Shown piece after piece: positions 51,512-62,811 of a DNA stretch of 64,000 bases (position 1 is the first letter of the stretch; each line of letters starts with the position of its first letter). The translations under genes were made by a program, and so were the position numbers. Source of the stretch: Hermatobates lingyangjiaoensis (lineage: Eukaryota; Arthropoda; Insecta; Hemiptera; Hermatobatidae); the NCBI GenBank assembly GCA_026182355.1, contig JAPFBL010000003.1:1858501-1922500 (forward strand). Reading direction: 5' to 3'. The notes beneath the pieces are model-generated. The model was given only the letters and a program-made list of their open reading frames with translations, ran no database searches and was not told where the DNA came from.

Positions 51512-51835
51512 TATTTTTTAGTGTTTAAACCGTCCTGCTAGCGGGTGATAACGTCAGCCGTTCACCGGCTTTTTGTTTAATCGGTGAATTCTACAGATTC
51601 TACATTGGGAGTCTTAAATTTTGCCTAACTGAAGTGCATTTCGAGTAGGGATCTTTAACGAGTACCTGACATCGTGCAGGCTCGGGACCGATGGCTTAAC
51701 GTCCTCTCCGCGGGATGAAGTACTCAGATTTATTCACCTCCCGCATGAATAAGTTAAGGGCCAGGTGGAGATCGAACCACGGACTACCAGCCCAGAGGCG
51801 AGTACATTAACCTCTGAGCTAATCTGGTTAACCCC
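51512..51835 (-). mobile_element. tRNA-derived SINE, complete, minus strand
   Basis: About 324 bp. The head (51835 inward) reads GGTTAACCAGATTAGCTCAG then AGG, giving an A box TTAGCTCAGAGG at 51811-51822, and a B box GGTTCGATCTCC at 51767-51778, the RNA polymerase III promoter of a tRNA gene. The tRNA-like part is followed by a GC-richer body (GGTCCCGAGCCTGCACGATG, TCGTTAAAGATCCCT) and an A-rich tail (CTAAAAAATAA). Exact 11-bp duplications ATAATTATGAT flank it, the signature of LINE-mediated insertion. It encodes no protein and depends on a LINE. Confidence 0.85.
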
Positions 51836-51846
51836 ATAATTATGAT
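51836..51846. repeat. Right target-site duplication of the SINE
   Basis: ATAATTATGAT, identical to 51501-51511. Confidence 0.85.
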
Positions 51847-53440
51847 CACTTTTTTGTTTGATTTAAGAACCCATAACTGACGACATAGAATGAAAGCTGT
51901 ATGTGGCAAAAATAACTAAATGGCTTCCGACTAACAAATAAGCAATATAGTTCCCTTACAGAGACTGAAGGCAGAATATGGGCACTGAACAAAACAGACT
52001 TGACTATTTACTCAAGAGTCGCATATGCAAAACTCAAACTATCAGTTCTTATATTTCTAGAAAAAATAATCCTTAAATTACCAATGAAGAGGTATTGAAA
52101 TGCTGATGTATCTAACTCCGCTTAAAGGATAAAGTTAGAAAAATGTACGAAATCAAAGTATCACAGCAGTAATTAAAAAATTTAATCATCCAAGATATCG
52201 AACCATAGTTAATTACAAAATTAATTTGATCCACCCTACATGACTTATTGTTTTTTTTTTCAATAAGATGACAAGCTTGTCGCAGAGACTAGTAATATTA
52301 CTTTTGTTAGCAGTATGTGACCTCTGTTTTGTCTGAGTTCGCTCATTACTTCTCTAAATATGTTGGCAGAGTCACTCTATATTTACTCCCCCGCAGGTCT
52401 CCCACTGAATCTTTCTTTATTGTAATATTGCTTCCACTTTGTTCCTTCCTCTTCTATAATATAACGTCTGCTCAATGTTCAAAGAATTTAGCTTCAATCA
52501 TTTCTTATTTGAAAATATTTATTAATATCTGCTCTAATCTTTTTTTTTTCATTTCTTTTTTTAATTCAGCTTTAATAGAAGAATATCAACAATAAAACTC
52601 ATTAAAGCATTCAAGATTCAGTTAAGTTAAATAAAATTTATTATATTATAAAATAATTTTAATTTAAAAACTTCATAAAACTTGGGAAGGTACAAATAAC
52701 TTTATAAAAGATACATAAAGTTCAATGAGACTTACAGGAGGTACTCAAGTTATGGGAACAAACTTTAATAACGATTTCGTAATTGGTAAAATGTGTTAAC
52801 TATTCCTATTAGAAGCATCCTATAAACAGAGTCATCGCTGATTTAAATGGAAAGTCACAAAAAGGACCAGTATCAATTAAAAAGCACCAAGCTCACTGAT
52901 ATGATTAAATCCATTCAAACACAAAGTTGAATCCAATATATTATCTACAAACATTCTCTTTGTGTTTTATATGCTTTCATTGTTATTAGGAAATATTTTT
53001 TGAACCAATTGTTTTGATTGAATTTATCAAATACTCTCAATAGGGAAAATATTTCTGCCGCCATAGAAGTTTTACTTTATGACTAAAAGTATTTTGTGTT
53101 CATTTTATGATTTTGGGCTAATTCATTTTTTTCTAAACACATGTTAGAACACTTGGTTTTCATCTGCCAAGTACTTATACTTTATAAAGTTTTTATCACT
53201 TTTTGTGACCTATTTTCATATAGAACACACTGATTAGTAATTCATATACTCATATATAAGTTTCTTTATAATTGCTTAGTACAGATAAGAATAAACAGAA
53301 TTTCAAAAATTCTTATTAATTTTAATCTTGTAATAAGTTTCCTTTACTATAATTGAAGTATAGTGATCGTGAAAAAAGTTCTATCTCGAATTTTGAAGGA
53401 TTGACATGTTCTGAGGTCCCCAAAGTCCTTTTACATGTTT
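51847..53440. other. AT-rich sequence, no supported gene
   Basis: A broken protein-like stretch lies at 51890-52180. The 92-codon frame at 52317-52595 is hydrophobic with no domain. Nothing callable. Confidence 0.45.
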
Positions 53441-53662
53441 TGTGCTTCATTTCTGTGTGAGTGTGTGTGTGTTTGTTTTTGTTTCTTTGAGTCTTTGTTT
53501 GTTTTTATTTATTTTTTGTTTTAATGCTTCTTCGTTTGGATTTTGTTTGTTTCGTTTTTCTTTGTTTTATGTTTGGTTCTTTTGTTTATTTGTTTGTTTC
53601 CTTTTTTGTTTGTTCGTGCACGTGTGTGTGTGTGTGTGTGCGTGTGTGTATGTCGACAGGTA
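53441..53662. repeat. T/G-rich simple sequence with (GT)n
   Basis: Irregular TTTG and GTTT words end in (GT)n at 53620-53650. The phenylalanine-rich open frame across it is a composition effect. Confidence 0.85.
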
Positions 53663-56600
53663 GGAGTGTGTTCAAAAGTTTATGAATACGCTAGAGCCCA
53701 AAATCTTTGATGAATCAAATTAATATTTTTCAAAATTTGGCATACTGTAGATGAACACTATTGTTTGGGAGCAATTATGAATGATAGGAAAAATCATTTT
53801 TGTTGCCAAAATTCGTTCTTAGACAACATGTTTTTTTTTCCTCAACTACTAATTCTAGAGCCTTGAAGTTTTAGCATTACAAAGAAGCGACAATCTCAAA
53901 AATTTGAAAAAATCCTCAAATTTTTAAAAAAAAATTGAAATATTTTTTTCAATCTAATATAAAATATTTTACTTATAATTTAATCTGAAAACTTGTGAGG
54001 AGGATACAAATAAATGAGGAAATATCATATATAAATGATATATGAGGAAATTACACGTATAAATAGAGCAATACATGGGGAATGAGTTGAAGTATTCTGT
54101 TTTAAAATCAAAATAGCAGCACGCAGGAAAAAAGTAACACTCGCCCAGAGTAAATTGGACTTTTATAATTTTTGACAAAGAGAAAGAAAGGTGATTTTAT
54201 AAAGAATACTATCACGTAATAAAATTTTCAGTATAATTATTTCATAAAAGGTCAAAATATAAAACGTAATTCAAAATTAAAAAGATTTTTTGAAAACTAA
54301 TAAATAAAATTAGCCTATATGTAAACCTGAGATTGTAAACTGTCAAAACATTGTAAGACACTCATACATAAAAAATAAAAATAATGGTTTAGTTCATATA
54401 AGGAATATTAAATTGATTTGTTTGCTCTCTAAATGTTCTGGAGATGCAACATTGAATGTGAAAGCCCTAAGGAAAAAAATAATTGTTCTTAGCCAGTTTG
54501 ATATTTTTACTTATATTAAAGTTGAGTGTAGGCCACTCCAGATTTTATTTCAATTTTTTTGAAAACATTTTTGTTTAATTGACTTTTATTTAATAAACTT
54601 ACTGTTTCCTGACACAAAGAAAAATTCAATATCTGAATTGCAATTCACATGTCAAGAGATCCTTGAAAATATTCGCAATGTTTTAATTATCTAGAACTTG
54701 TTTCATTGGAATTTTCTAATAAAATTCTCTCATAGAGTACATTTTTTTTAACCAAAGTAAAATTTATTGAAAAACAAAAGAAACTCTTTTACTGATTCAA
54801 AATATTCTAAATCAATTCAATTTAGTATAGCTTTATGCAGAGGGATATATACAAAGTCTACAAACCTACAAACACTGGGATATTGTAAACATCCCTGTGA
54901 AGGAAACTCACAATGTATGTAATGCACAGTATTAACGTAACGAAAATAAAACTGATATTGGTTACCAGCGATTATTCAAATGAACACTTAGCTGAAATTT
55001 TGAAGAAATATCTATGTACTGTGACTAGTACAAACTGAATGAAAGAATACCTCAAGATATATACAAAAAAACTGTAGACTAACTCGGAACAGGAGACTAA
55101 TCAGACAGGATTAAGAACAAGCATACCTGTACATTACATGTAAATTAAAATTTCGAACCAAGCACTATTTTCATTTTGATGATGCTTGGAAGAAAAGTTG
55201 AGACATGTCGACTACAGGAAATGTGTCATATTGTGCAGGAGAAGTAACATAACTGTTGAACATGTACGCGCGAATGGCTTTACAGGGTCACTGATTGTAT
55301 GTTTTAGGGGTTAATAGATATATACTCAGATTTTAGTGTCTTGATATATGTCGACTACGAGCCCCAATAAAGGTTTCCCAGTGTACTTCTGGACCACAAT
55401 CTAGCAGTTTGAACAAAAGATAATACATGACAATAACAATTGAACTAAAAGATAATACATGACAAAACTTATGTCACCCAGTACATTTAATATCAGAACA
55501 TATTTATACAATAACAGAAATAATATTTAATATGAATAAATATGATAATGATAAATTTCAAGTTTTGCTTATAGGTGTCATTGAATAGTTTTTACAGTGT
55601 GATTAAGTTTTCAAGTTTGTTTAAGCAGCTTTCTCTAATATTAAGCAAACCCTCTAAACAATGTTATGAAGTTATTAAATTCTGTAAAAGCAATATTTCC
55701 CTTGCGACCCTTCGATGTTAAAAAGCTAACAGCTAAAGATTTACGAGGTGAAATCAAAATATTATGCCTAACATTTCAATAGGGGAACATGGGAGCTTTT
55801 ACCCCTCGTTTAACTCTGGGATAAACTCTTTATTTATTTTGTAGTTGGTCCTTAGTGATGTTTTTAGAAATAAATTACTGACACTTGGAAGCAATGTGTG
55901 TTTTATGAGAATACTTAAAGACTAGCCTAGCAGATGGTTAACAGCAACACAAATAACATGTGACTAAGTGTTGTTCAGTTTTTCTTTAATCCAATGGACC
56001 AAATATTAGGACTTGAAAGACCATTTGATTCACTTGTTTAATTTAAAAACCTACAACAGTGTTGTTCAAAAAAGGGAACCTACTATTTTGTTGCCTGATC
56101 CATTCAGAGTAGCCTTCTTTCTATTAATCAATAGTCAAGAAACCTTCAAGCTCAGGGCCCCTATACGTCAAATATTTCAATACCAAATTCAATTTTCCCC
56201 AATAAAGAAAAGCGTTTCATCTAATTCTGGTGTTAGGACTGTAGCGTATGAAAGCGTATTCTTTATATGTTAATGTTTTATTATATTACAACTATCCTTA
56301 AAGGGGTAACAAGTAATACTGATGCATCATACATAAAAGAGAGGAAAAAGAGTGGAGAAACCACCCGTTGGTAGTACTCCATATACATAGATTGTTCAGA
56401 TCACTTGCAACTATTCTTGACAGGTATCATTTCTTGACGAGTAGATCTCGGAGCCAACATCTTTTCAGCCTTCTAATTGGGTTGATAGGAATCTGGTGGG
56501 ATGATAATTCCTAAATAAAAGGGTTTAAATTGGTGGGTAAAGATTCATGGAATTTGCGGTATCAGGATTGGATTTGTTGGTGGATAAAAGGAATTTTCAG

Positions 56601-57096
56601 ATCATTATGAATGGTGTCATTAGAAATATAAAAGAGACCTTATACAATGACCATATGGAAGAGAGAAAATAGATTAATTTACCTCATTAAATTAAAGTGC
56701 ATTTAGGAGAAATAAATGTAACAAAATTACAGTTTAATTACTAGAAATAAAAAATTAATATCATAATGAATACCAATTACAAATGGTCGGTTTGCAAACT
56801 TCTGACAGTCAATTTACACTCTAGGGAATAAGAAAAATGTAATTACACTATCTGATACTGGTATGTAACTGTTCAAGCTGCTTCTAGTGAGAGACCAAGC
56901 TAGAGAATAGTTAAAATGAATCTGCAGACCTGTAACGAATGGGGGCATTCATTATGCTATAAATCCAATGACAAATGCAAAATATCGCCAATAACTCATT
57001 ACCACGTCCATTAATATAGCTCCCAACTTAACCCACATTTCCCTACGGTAATAGTAAATCCCTAAAACACTATTTGCTAAAAGCATGACGAATACG
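53663..57096. other. AT-rich sequence, no supported gene
   Basis: An 86-codon frame at 56013-56273 (plus) and a 69-codon frame at 53969-54178 (minus) have no recognised domain. A moderately GC-rich stretch at 56340-56600 is unassigned. No repeats recognised. Confidence 0.45.
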
Positions 57097-57165
57097 TATG
57101 TATGTGTATGTGTGTGTGTGTGTGTGTGTGTGTTGTGTGTGTGTGTTTGTGTTTGTGTGTGTTGG
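57097..57165. repeat. (GT)n microsatellite
   Basis: GT repeats with a few interruptions. Confidence 0.95.
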
Positions 57166-57608
57166 TATGATTTACATATATAGAATAAAAGAAATAGAAA
57201 GTTCGAAACAATAACAGTGTATTCTTCTACAAACTTTTTCGAAAATGACAGTAAAAATGACTAAAAATTCAAATATTCTCCTTATGGAGTAATCGAGATA
57301 TAATCCAACTAATCTAAATATGCAGTTGGATTAAATTTAAACTATAAATATAAAATAGTTAATTATGTAACAAATAATCCCAAGGAAGTCATAAGATTGG
57401 TCTTAAGTTTTAAATGCCCTCTTAAGGTTCTATCAGGAGTGTTTTATTTATAAATTCATATAAATCCAATCTTCATTCAATTTAAACCATATATGCGAAG
57501 CCTAAATTATGATAAGCTTCCCAGAAAGAAAACAGTAAAGGTCCCAACCTCAATGTGCTTCCCTAAGAAATTCTGGAGGTTAGGAGACAGAAGCCTCCGT
57601 TATTGTGA

Positions 57609-58552
57609 CAGTGGACGCCGCTTAATGTGATCAGGGATAATGTCATCAATCGGTTAATACATCGAAATTTCTAATCCTCGCCCCAACATACAGTATGTAT
57701 ACCGATTATATACAAATATACCGCTTATTGTAATCAATACATCGGTTATTGTTATCAATTTTTTTCCAAACCTGGTTACTTTTTTCGTTGAGTTCAGTTC
57801 TAGCATATTGCCCAGCGAGTTGATGTTCTACAAATCCTGATTTTATCTCTGGCAAAGCAAGAGATAAGATTTTCTTAATGGAATGCTCTTCTTCAGTTTC
57901 TGCTTTTTTTAACTGTTGCCTAAATCACTCAGTTTCAACGACCAACAAATATTTCCATGCACATCAGAGGCACCCTACTGCTAAATTATCAGCCTCCTAT
58001 TTTTGTTAAGGTCAGTTAATACTGTCAAGAATGGGGTTGTCAGTTTGTAGGGGGAGAGTTCGTTTTTGTAGTCGTGTGGCCTTACGGCTTTGCATTGTCT
58101 GAGGCACTGTATAATTTAGAAGTCATCAGGTCGTCATATTTAGACAGGTAAGAATTATTGAGACTCCTAGGCTTGTGAAAGGTTGGGAGTACGATTCAGT
58201 TCCCGAACAAGGAGATTTTCAAAACAAAATAGATCTTCTGAATTTGAACTTCACCACGAGTACACGTCTTTTTAATTTAATGATGTAATGCTTATTTATT
58301 TAATGATTTAATGATTTGCTGCGTAAAGATGAAAGCTAGACCATTTCCTACATAAATAACTTATTTTATTGCATCTGTGGTAAATTTCACTATTTATTAC
58401 ATATTTCAAAATTTATTTAGTTCTATTTGAGTTTTATTTCCTACACCTGCAGCTTAAGCCTCAAGGACGGTAAAATGGTGTATTCCATTTATTTGGTTAT
58501 TTTTATTACTTTTGGTTTTTACAAAAGTGATTACATTAATCAGTGTCCACTG
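57609..58552. mobile_element. Tigger/pogo-like DNA transposon, internally deleted
   Basis: Left end CAGTGGACGCCGCTTAATGT and right end (as its complement) CAGTGGACACTGATTAATGT form degenerate terminal inverted repeats. TA follows the right end, as expected of the Tc1/mariner/pogo superfamily; the left flank has lost it. Behind the left end lie short words in the style of this family (ATCGGTTATTG, CCGCTTATTG). A minus-strand coding remnant is at 57749-57900. The element is 944 bp, far too short for a complete transposase. Confidence 0.5.
57749..57900 (-). pseudogene. Transposase-like C-terminal fragment
   Basis: The minus-strand reading gives HSIKKILSLALPEIKSGFVE, then HQLAGQYARTELNEKSNQVW and KKI, without stops. 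Its place beside the left transposon end suggests the tail of a Tigger-like transposase, but no catalytic residue is within the piece. Bases 57749-57844 are repeated at 58656-58751 with two differences. Confidence 0.4.
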
Positions 58553-58655
58553 TACATATCCATAGAGACCCAACGTAGTGTAAGTAGACCTGCACAAGTA
58601 GTGCCCCTCGAGAGTTAGTAAACATAAATTTCTTGTTTTAAACTGACGATATTGA

Positions 58656-58751
58656 TTGTTATCAATTTTTTTCCAAACCTGGTTACTTTTTTCGTTGAGT
58701 TCGGTTCTAGCGTATTGCCCAGCGAGTTGATGTTCTACAAATCCTGATTTT
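58656..58751 (-). pseudogene. Second copy of the transposase-like fragment
   Basis: 96 bp repeated from 57749-57844 in direct orientation, 907 bp apart, two mismatches, encoding KSGFVEHQLAGQYARTELNE and NQVWKKI. It lies outside the 57609-58552 element, so it is either a second insertion or part of a larger rearranged copy. Confidence 0.5.
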
Positions 58752-58834
58752 TAATAATTACATTAAACCATAATTTTCCAAATTATTGTACCTCAGTACA
58801 ATTTTTAAAGATTTTAAAACAAACATATTGATTC

Positions 58835-59164
58835 ATGATTATTTTAACCGTACTTAAGTTACGATTATGGTATTCAAAAATAAGGGATAATTTGAGTTTT
58901 AACATATTCTCTTTTACCCTTTATACGACATCATGTCGTATGGTGAATAAACGACATAAGCCTATATACTGGAGTTACATTTTAGTCAAAAAGGCAAATA
59001 TACCGTTCAAAGTTGATGAAATACAATTTCTTTTAAATACCCTTTCTCTAAAATTAGAATTAAATGTTTCTTACTTTTTATTCCAACCACAAAAAGACTA
59101 CAGCTTATCTTTTAACTTCGCTAAAGAAAAGTATAGTAGTCATGATTTAGATTTCGAAATTTGA
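58835..59164 (+). CDS. Unrecognised 109-codon open frame
   Basis: The longest open frame in the right half that is neither satellite nor PLE. It encodes a basic, hydrophobic product, with phrases RMVNKRHKPIYWSYILVKKA and LLNTLSLKLELNVSYFLFQP. No domain recognised; could be a decayed element or chance in AT-rich DNA. Confidence 0.25.
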   Translation: MIILTVLKLRLWYSKIRDNLSFNIFSFTLYTTSCRMVNKRHKPIYWSYILVKKANIPFKVDEIQFLLNTLSLKLELNVSYFLFQPQKDYSLSFNFAKEKYSSHDLDFEI

Positions 59165-59934
59165 ACGATAAAATTGTCTTGAAGCCCCCTTTTCGAGAGA
59201 TTTGTGTTATGATTTCTGTCTCAGTGGGTGGGTGTGATCAAAAGTTTTTTGTTTCACACAGGGTATTCCGTTTGATGGATAAAATTCATATTATACACAA
59301 ACATAGCCCATTTGGTGTAAATAGCTGATCAATGCTCAGGCAATATTACGTCATAGAAAAGTCACAGTATTACCTATTTTGTGCATTTGGGTCCCATTTC
59401 TATCTAAACAACTAAATTATTAACTACTAAATCTAGAAAACTGAGATATTATAATATATAAAACTAATATCAAAATTATCTGAAAGCAATCTATTTTTTA
59501 AAGACAGAAAAGGTCAATTCCATAGGAAAATGTAAACATTTTATCCTTTTATTTTAAAAGATTTTAAACCTAATACTGCCAACTCTCTATGAAACTATAC
59601 TCGCATTCAGAAGTTATTCCTCATTGAAAATGAGTTGTATAGATTTGTGGTAAAAATATAACATAGAAAAGATATATTTTCTAAATAATATATTAAGGGT
59701 ATAAATAATACCCTATTATTTAGTTCATGCTTTCTTAAGAAAAAAATGTATACAAATGTTTACCAATATATTTTATTTGAAAGTTTTTTGGGTCTAAATG
59801 TTCACGACAGTTCAGTATGTATACCAGATAATCTGAATGACGATTTGACAATAATTCATTTTTTCTTGAATGATTCATGGATATGAATGAAAATTATTCA
59901 TATTCATAATAATCATTAATCCAGAGGTTTTAAA
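59165..59934. other. AT-rich sequence, nothing recognised
   Basis: No supported feature. Confidence 0.6.
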
Positions 59935-60700
59935 TGAAAAGAGGTTTTAATTTCAAATTTCCTATTGTTGTAAACTTACCAAATACAATTAGAAATGTGT
60001 TCATACGAAACAAACATTAAGTTACTCTAAAATGTTATAAAAAACATAAATAAATAATTGTTTCTCTAATTTAAAATATAATAAATCAGTACAAAGCAGT
60101 CTGATATATCCTATAAAATAAAGATTGTAGGAAGTGATTTCATGAAAAGGTAAACTACTTTTCAAAAGGAAGTCTTTAACATTTTATTAAATAAAACCAA
60201 TTAAAAGTAATGCTATGGTCCTTGAGTTGTACACATTAAACAAAGAGCGCACTTCTGATCTTAAGATTACAATCATCATTGATAAAGAGCAAGATGAATA
60301 ATGAAAAGAACCATCCACTATAACATATTTAAAACAAAAACAAACTTCAGTTAATATTTATAAAACAAATTATAAAGTAACTTATAAATTATTATAATTA
60401 TAGTGTATTTAGTTATTCTTGTATGTTGAGTTTTTAAGAGGTTTAATTAAATAATATGTTGTTATAATATGTAACTGTCAAAATCCGAGATATTTAGTGG
60501 TATTTGTTTTCCCGTACTTAAATGACTTATACTTCATTATTTATAGGTTTTAAAATCTATTATTGATCCGTGTATACTTTTTGAGTCTGTATGACTTGTG
60601 TTTTCCCCTTCTTTGAAAGTATATGTAAAAAACATTTTAAATAAAACTATACGTCGGTATTTGAGGGTTTGTTTTAAAGTTAGAAGACTGACAGTATCCC
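59935..60700 (+). mobile_element. Old PLE copy of the 26026 family
   Basis: A broken plus-strand reading parallels the C-terminus of the 26288-27313 frame in order: FQFPIVVNLPNTIRNVFIRN (intact: FKFPYVEGLSQSIRKVFKRN), then VTL.CYKKHK, a degraded NKDC region, and later a DKEQDE-like segment and TLEM-like stretch. The 3-prime end (60640-60700, AAATAAAACTATACGTCGG, TGACAGTATCCCAA) matches the termini at 25550-25618 and 28060-28140. It has numerous stops and indels and no (TA)n flank. Confidence 0.7.
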
Positions 60701-61478
60701 AATTGATTTTAGGCCTTTATTAAAGACAACTCTACAATTTCAATAAGAAAATAAACAAGTTTTAAGGCCTTACAAAGAAACCCATATTTAAAAAAAAATG
60801 AAGCAAAAAATACAGAGTTCTCAGGCAAGAGAACCCGCTATGACAGTTATATTGTTTTAACAACAAGCAACTGATCAAACTTGAAAAAACTGGGGGTATT
60901 TTAGTCAAATAATTGAAATGTTGAGACTCTTTTTGTACCCTTAACAAGGTTTGTTACCAGAGAGAAAAGACTTTAATATCTATTGAAGAATATACAGTGT
61001 GATGTATATGTATACAATAAAATAAAAGAACTAGTATTCGTTTCCTAAACTTTGTTTAAATATACGTTTGTTTTATATGTATTTCTGTTTTGCTACAAGC
61101 ACTTATTCGTAGTATATTAAGAATTTTACCAAATATAAACTGATAATTATTAGTAGAAATTAGTTTATTTAATAAAAATTGTTTTGTTAATAGTTTATTT
61201 TATTTATTTTGCTAATAATATATATCTATAAGGTGAAATAAGAAGAAAAAGTATACATCTAGTAAATAAACACACTTACAACTAAGCACACGGGAGAAGC
61301 AATGAAAGGCTGCATTTCTATTTTTATTTTGTTCTCTTCAAAACAAATTTACCAAAAATTAGAGACAGTAAGTGTTTTTTTTTATTATGTGTGACACTTT
61401 TCTTCCTGTTTTAACTTATTTTGTCTAGTTCAAATCGTTTTTTCGATTTAAAATCAAGAATATGTATATATTTATATA
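60701..61478. other. AT-rich sequence, nothing recognised
   Basis: No supported feature. Confidence 0.55.
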
Positions 61479-61614
61479 TACGAGTTCAAAATTCAAGAAG
61501 AGTAACACACAGAATAAGGAAAAACACTTACAGACTCAAATTTTTGGGTAATCCGTCTTCAGGAGAAAGGAGAAAGGGAGACCAAGCACGTTATAGACGC
61601 AACGGCAAGTAGCC
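61479..61614 (-). mobile_element. Inverted PLE terminal repeat, left copy
   Basis: Reverse complement of 63293-63450, the sequence after the family A ORF. Shared words: ACGAGTTC, ACTTACAGACTCAAATTTT, GGTAATCCGTCTTCAGGAGA, GGGAGACCAAGCACGTT, CGCAACGGCAAGTA. With the right copy it brackets the element in inverted orientation. Confidence 0.75.
61535..61565 (-). ncRNA. Hammerhead-like motif, left inverted copy
   Basis: Counterpart of 63342-63372. CUC/GAG closing stem and CUGAAGA are kept, but the base before AAA is A instead of G, which would disable the core. Confidence 0.3.
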
Positions 61615-61652
61615 TCTTTAGGTTAGAATGGCAAATTCTATTCCTCTTTAGT

Positions 61653-61677
61653 ATATTTATATATATATATATATAAA
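61653..61677. repeat. (TA)n microsatellite
   Basis: Short TA tract between the inverted terminal repeat and the next foldback. Confidence 0.9.
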
Positions 61678-61679
61678 TA

Positions 61680-61836
61680 AATGAAAAAGACAATATATAC
61701 AAGAAACGAGAAAACTTACTCGAACAATATTTCGAACTGATGTTCGTGGTCAGGAAGAGAGTAGAAGGCGAACTTCAGTTCAAAATATTGATCCATTAAG
61801 TTTTCTCGTTTCATCTATGTGTTGTCTTTTTCATTT
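61680..61836. mobile_element. Foldback of PLE terminal sequence, second copy
   Basis: Arms 61680-61746 and 61769-61836 are reverse complements (about 80 percent, sharing ACGAGAAAAC and TTTTTCATTT). Same terminus family as the foldback at 25060-25238. (TA)n lies to its left. The PLE coding sequence begins about 20 bp after its right end. Confidence 0.65.
61717..61763 (-). ncRNA. Hammerhead-like motif, tentative
   Basis: Minus strand: UACUC/GAGUA outer stem with an internal loop, CUGACCA (expected G replaced by C), GAAC/GUUC stem with loop AUCA, GAAA, AUAU. Related to 25152-25203, and each copy has what the other lacks. Confidence 0.3.
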
Positions 61837-61857
61837 ATTTATCTGTCCGGTTTGGAC

Positions 61858-62811
61858 TGTATAGTAATTACCTTTCTTGACATCGACATTACCCTTCAGG
61901 GCAACAACCTCATTACCTCCGTTCACTCTAAACCCTCTAACCCACACCAGTACCTTCACTTTAATAGTTGTCACCCTCCCCACATAAAGAAATCTATCCC
62001 CAGATCCTTATCCATCCGAATCCACCGTATTTGCAACCGACTCCAGCAGAAGAACCTGCACCTCAACTCCCTCAGAACCAAGTTCCTGGAGCGTGGTTAT
62101 CCGCCATCGTTACTGGAAAGAAGACTGATCCCTGCAAATTTATCCGTCAACCCTCCTTCCGTCTCCACTTCCCCGGTGAATGAGTCTCCCCTCCTTGTTA
62201 CTACCTTCTTCCCTGGTATACACAAACTCAAACGCATAATCAAAGATCTGTTCCCCATCCTATCCTCTTCTCCTTCCACGTCGACTATTTTCCCCAGCCA
62301 ACCCCGCCTCTCATATAGACGTTCCCCCAACCTTGGCAACCTCTTTTCCCACAGAGACTTGACGTCCAGGAGCGTCAACCACCCGTCTGTGGGCGCTAAG
62401 AGTTGCGAAAGGCGGGGGTGCCTGACCTGTCCGCTTCTCAACCCCCTTTCACACTTCACTCCATCTTCCCACAACCAGTCCTTCCCTGTTGCTAAGGACT
62501 GCTCATGTACATCCAGAAATTGTGTTTACAAATTGGACTGTACTCGTTGTGATGCGTTCTACGTAGGACTGTCCTCTAAGAAGCTCAGCCTCCGTATGAA
62601 CGGTCATAGAGCATCCGTTAACAGCAACTCCAATTTACCTGTCGCCATACACGCCAAATCCCACGGTCTGTCTTTTAACGACTGCTTCAGTGTGCAGATT
62701 CTGCGTCAGATTCCCCCTGGTGATAATAACGTGACCCTTAGAGCCTCTGAGGAGGCTCACATCTGGTTGCTCGGGGCGCGCAGTGCACCTGGACTTAACC
62801 TTAAGAGATAA
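61858..62811 (+). CDS. PLE ORF C-terminal half with GIY-YIG endonuclease, family A, uninterrupted
   Basis: 317 codons open to TAA at 62809-62811. The frame stays open upstream to 61819, but that part is terminal-repeat sequence, and no native start is present. VITFLDIDITL, then SVHSKPSNPHQYLHFNSCHP and IKKSIPRSLSIRIHRIC are the PLE segments just after the RT catalytic site; the catalytic box itself is missing, so this copy is 5-prime truncated. The linker contains SCERRGCLTCPLLNP. The GIY-YIG module: NCVYKLDCTRCDAFYVG with CxxC, SLRMNGHR, GLSFNDCFSVQILRQI, and ASEEAH with the conserved Glu. It would nick target DNA. An intact frame in a truncated copy suggests a young insertion. Confidence 0.87.
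   Translation, partial: CIVITFLDIDITLQGNNLITSVHSKPSNPHQYLHFNSCHPPHIKKSIPRSLSIRIHRICNRLQQKNLHLNSLRTKFLERGYPPSLLERRLIPANLSVNPPSVSTSPVNESPLLVTTFFPGIHKLKRIIKDLFPILSSSPSTSTIFPSQPRLSYRRSPNLGNLFSHRDLTSRSVNHPSVGAKSCERRGCLTCPLLNPLSHFTPSSHNQSFPVAKDCSCTSRNCVYKLDCTRCDAFYVGLSSKKLSLRMNGHRASVNSNSNLPVAIHAKSHGLSFNDCFSVQILRQIPPGDNNVTLRASEEAHIWLLGARSAPGLNLKR

Noticed and set aside
51767..51835. A functional tRNA gene, considered because of clear A and B boxes
   Set aside because: The tRNA-like part continues into a SINE body and is enclosed by target duplications; the box spacing and B box also deviate from a tRNA gene.
53442..53663. Phe/Cys/Val-rich frame resembling a membrane peptide
   Set aside because: Encoded by TTTG and GT simple sequence.
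62097..62474. 125-codon minus-strand frame
   Set aside because: It is antisense to the PLE ORF at 61858-62811, which has clear domain homology.
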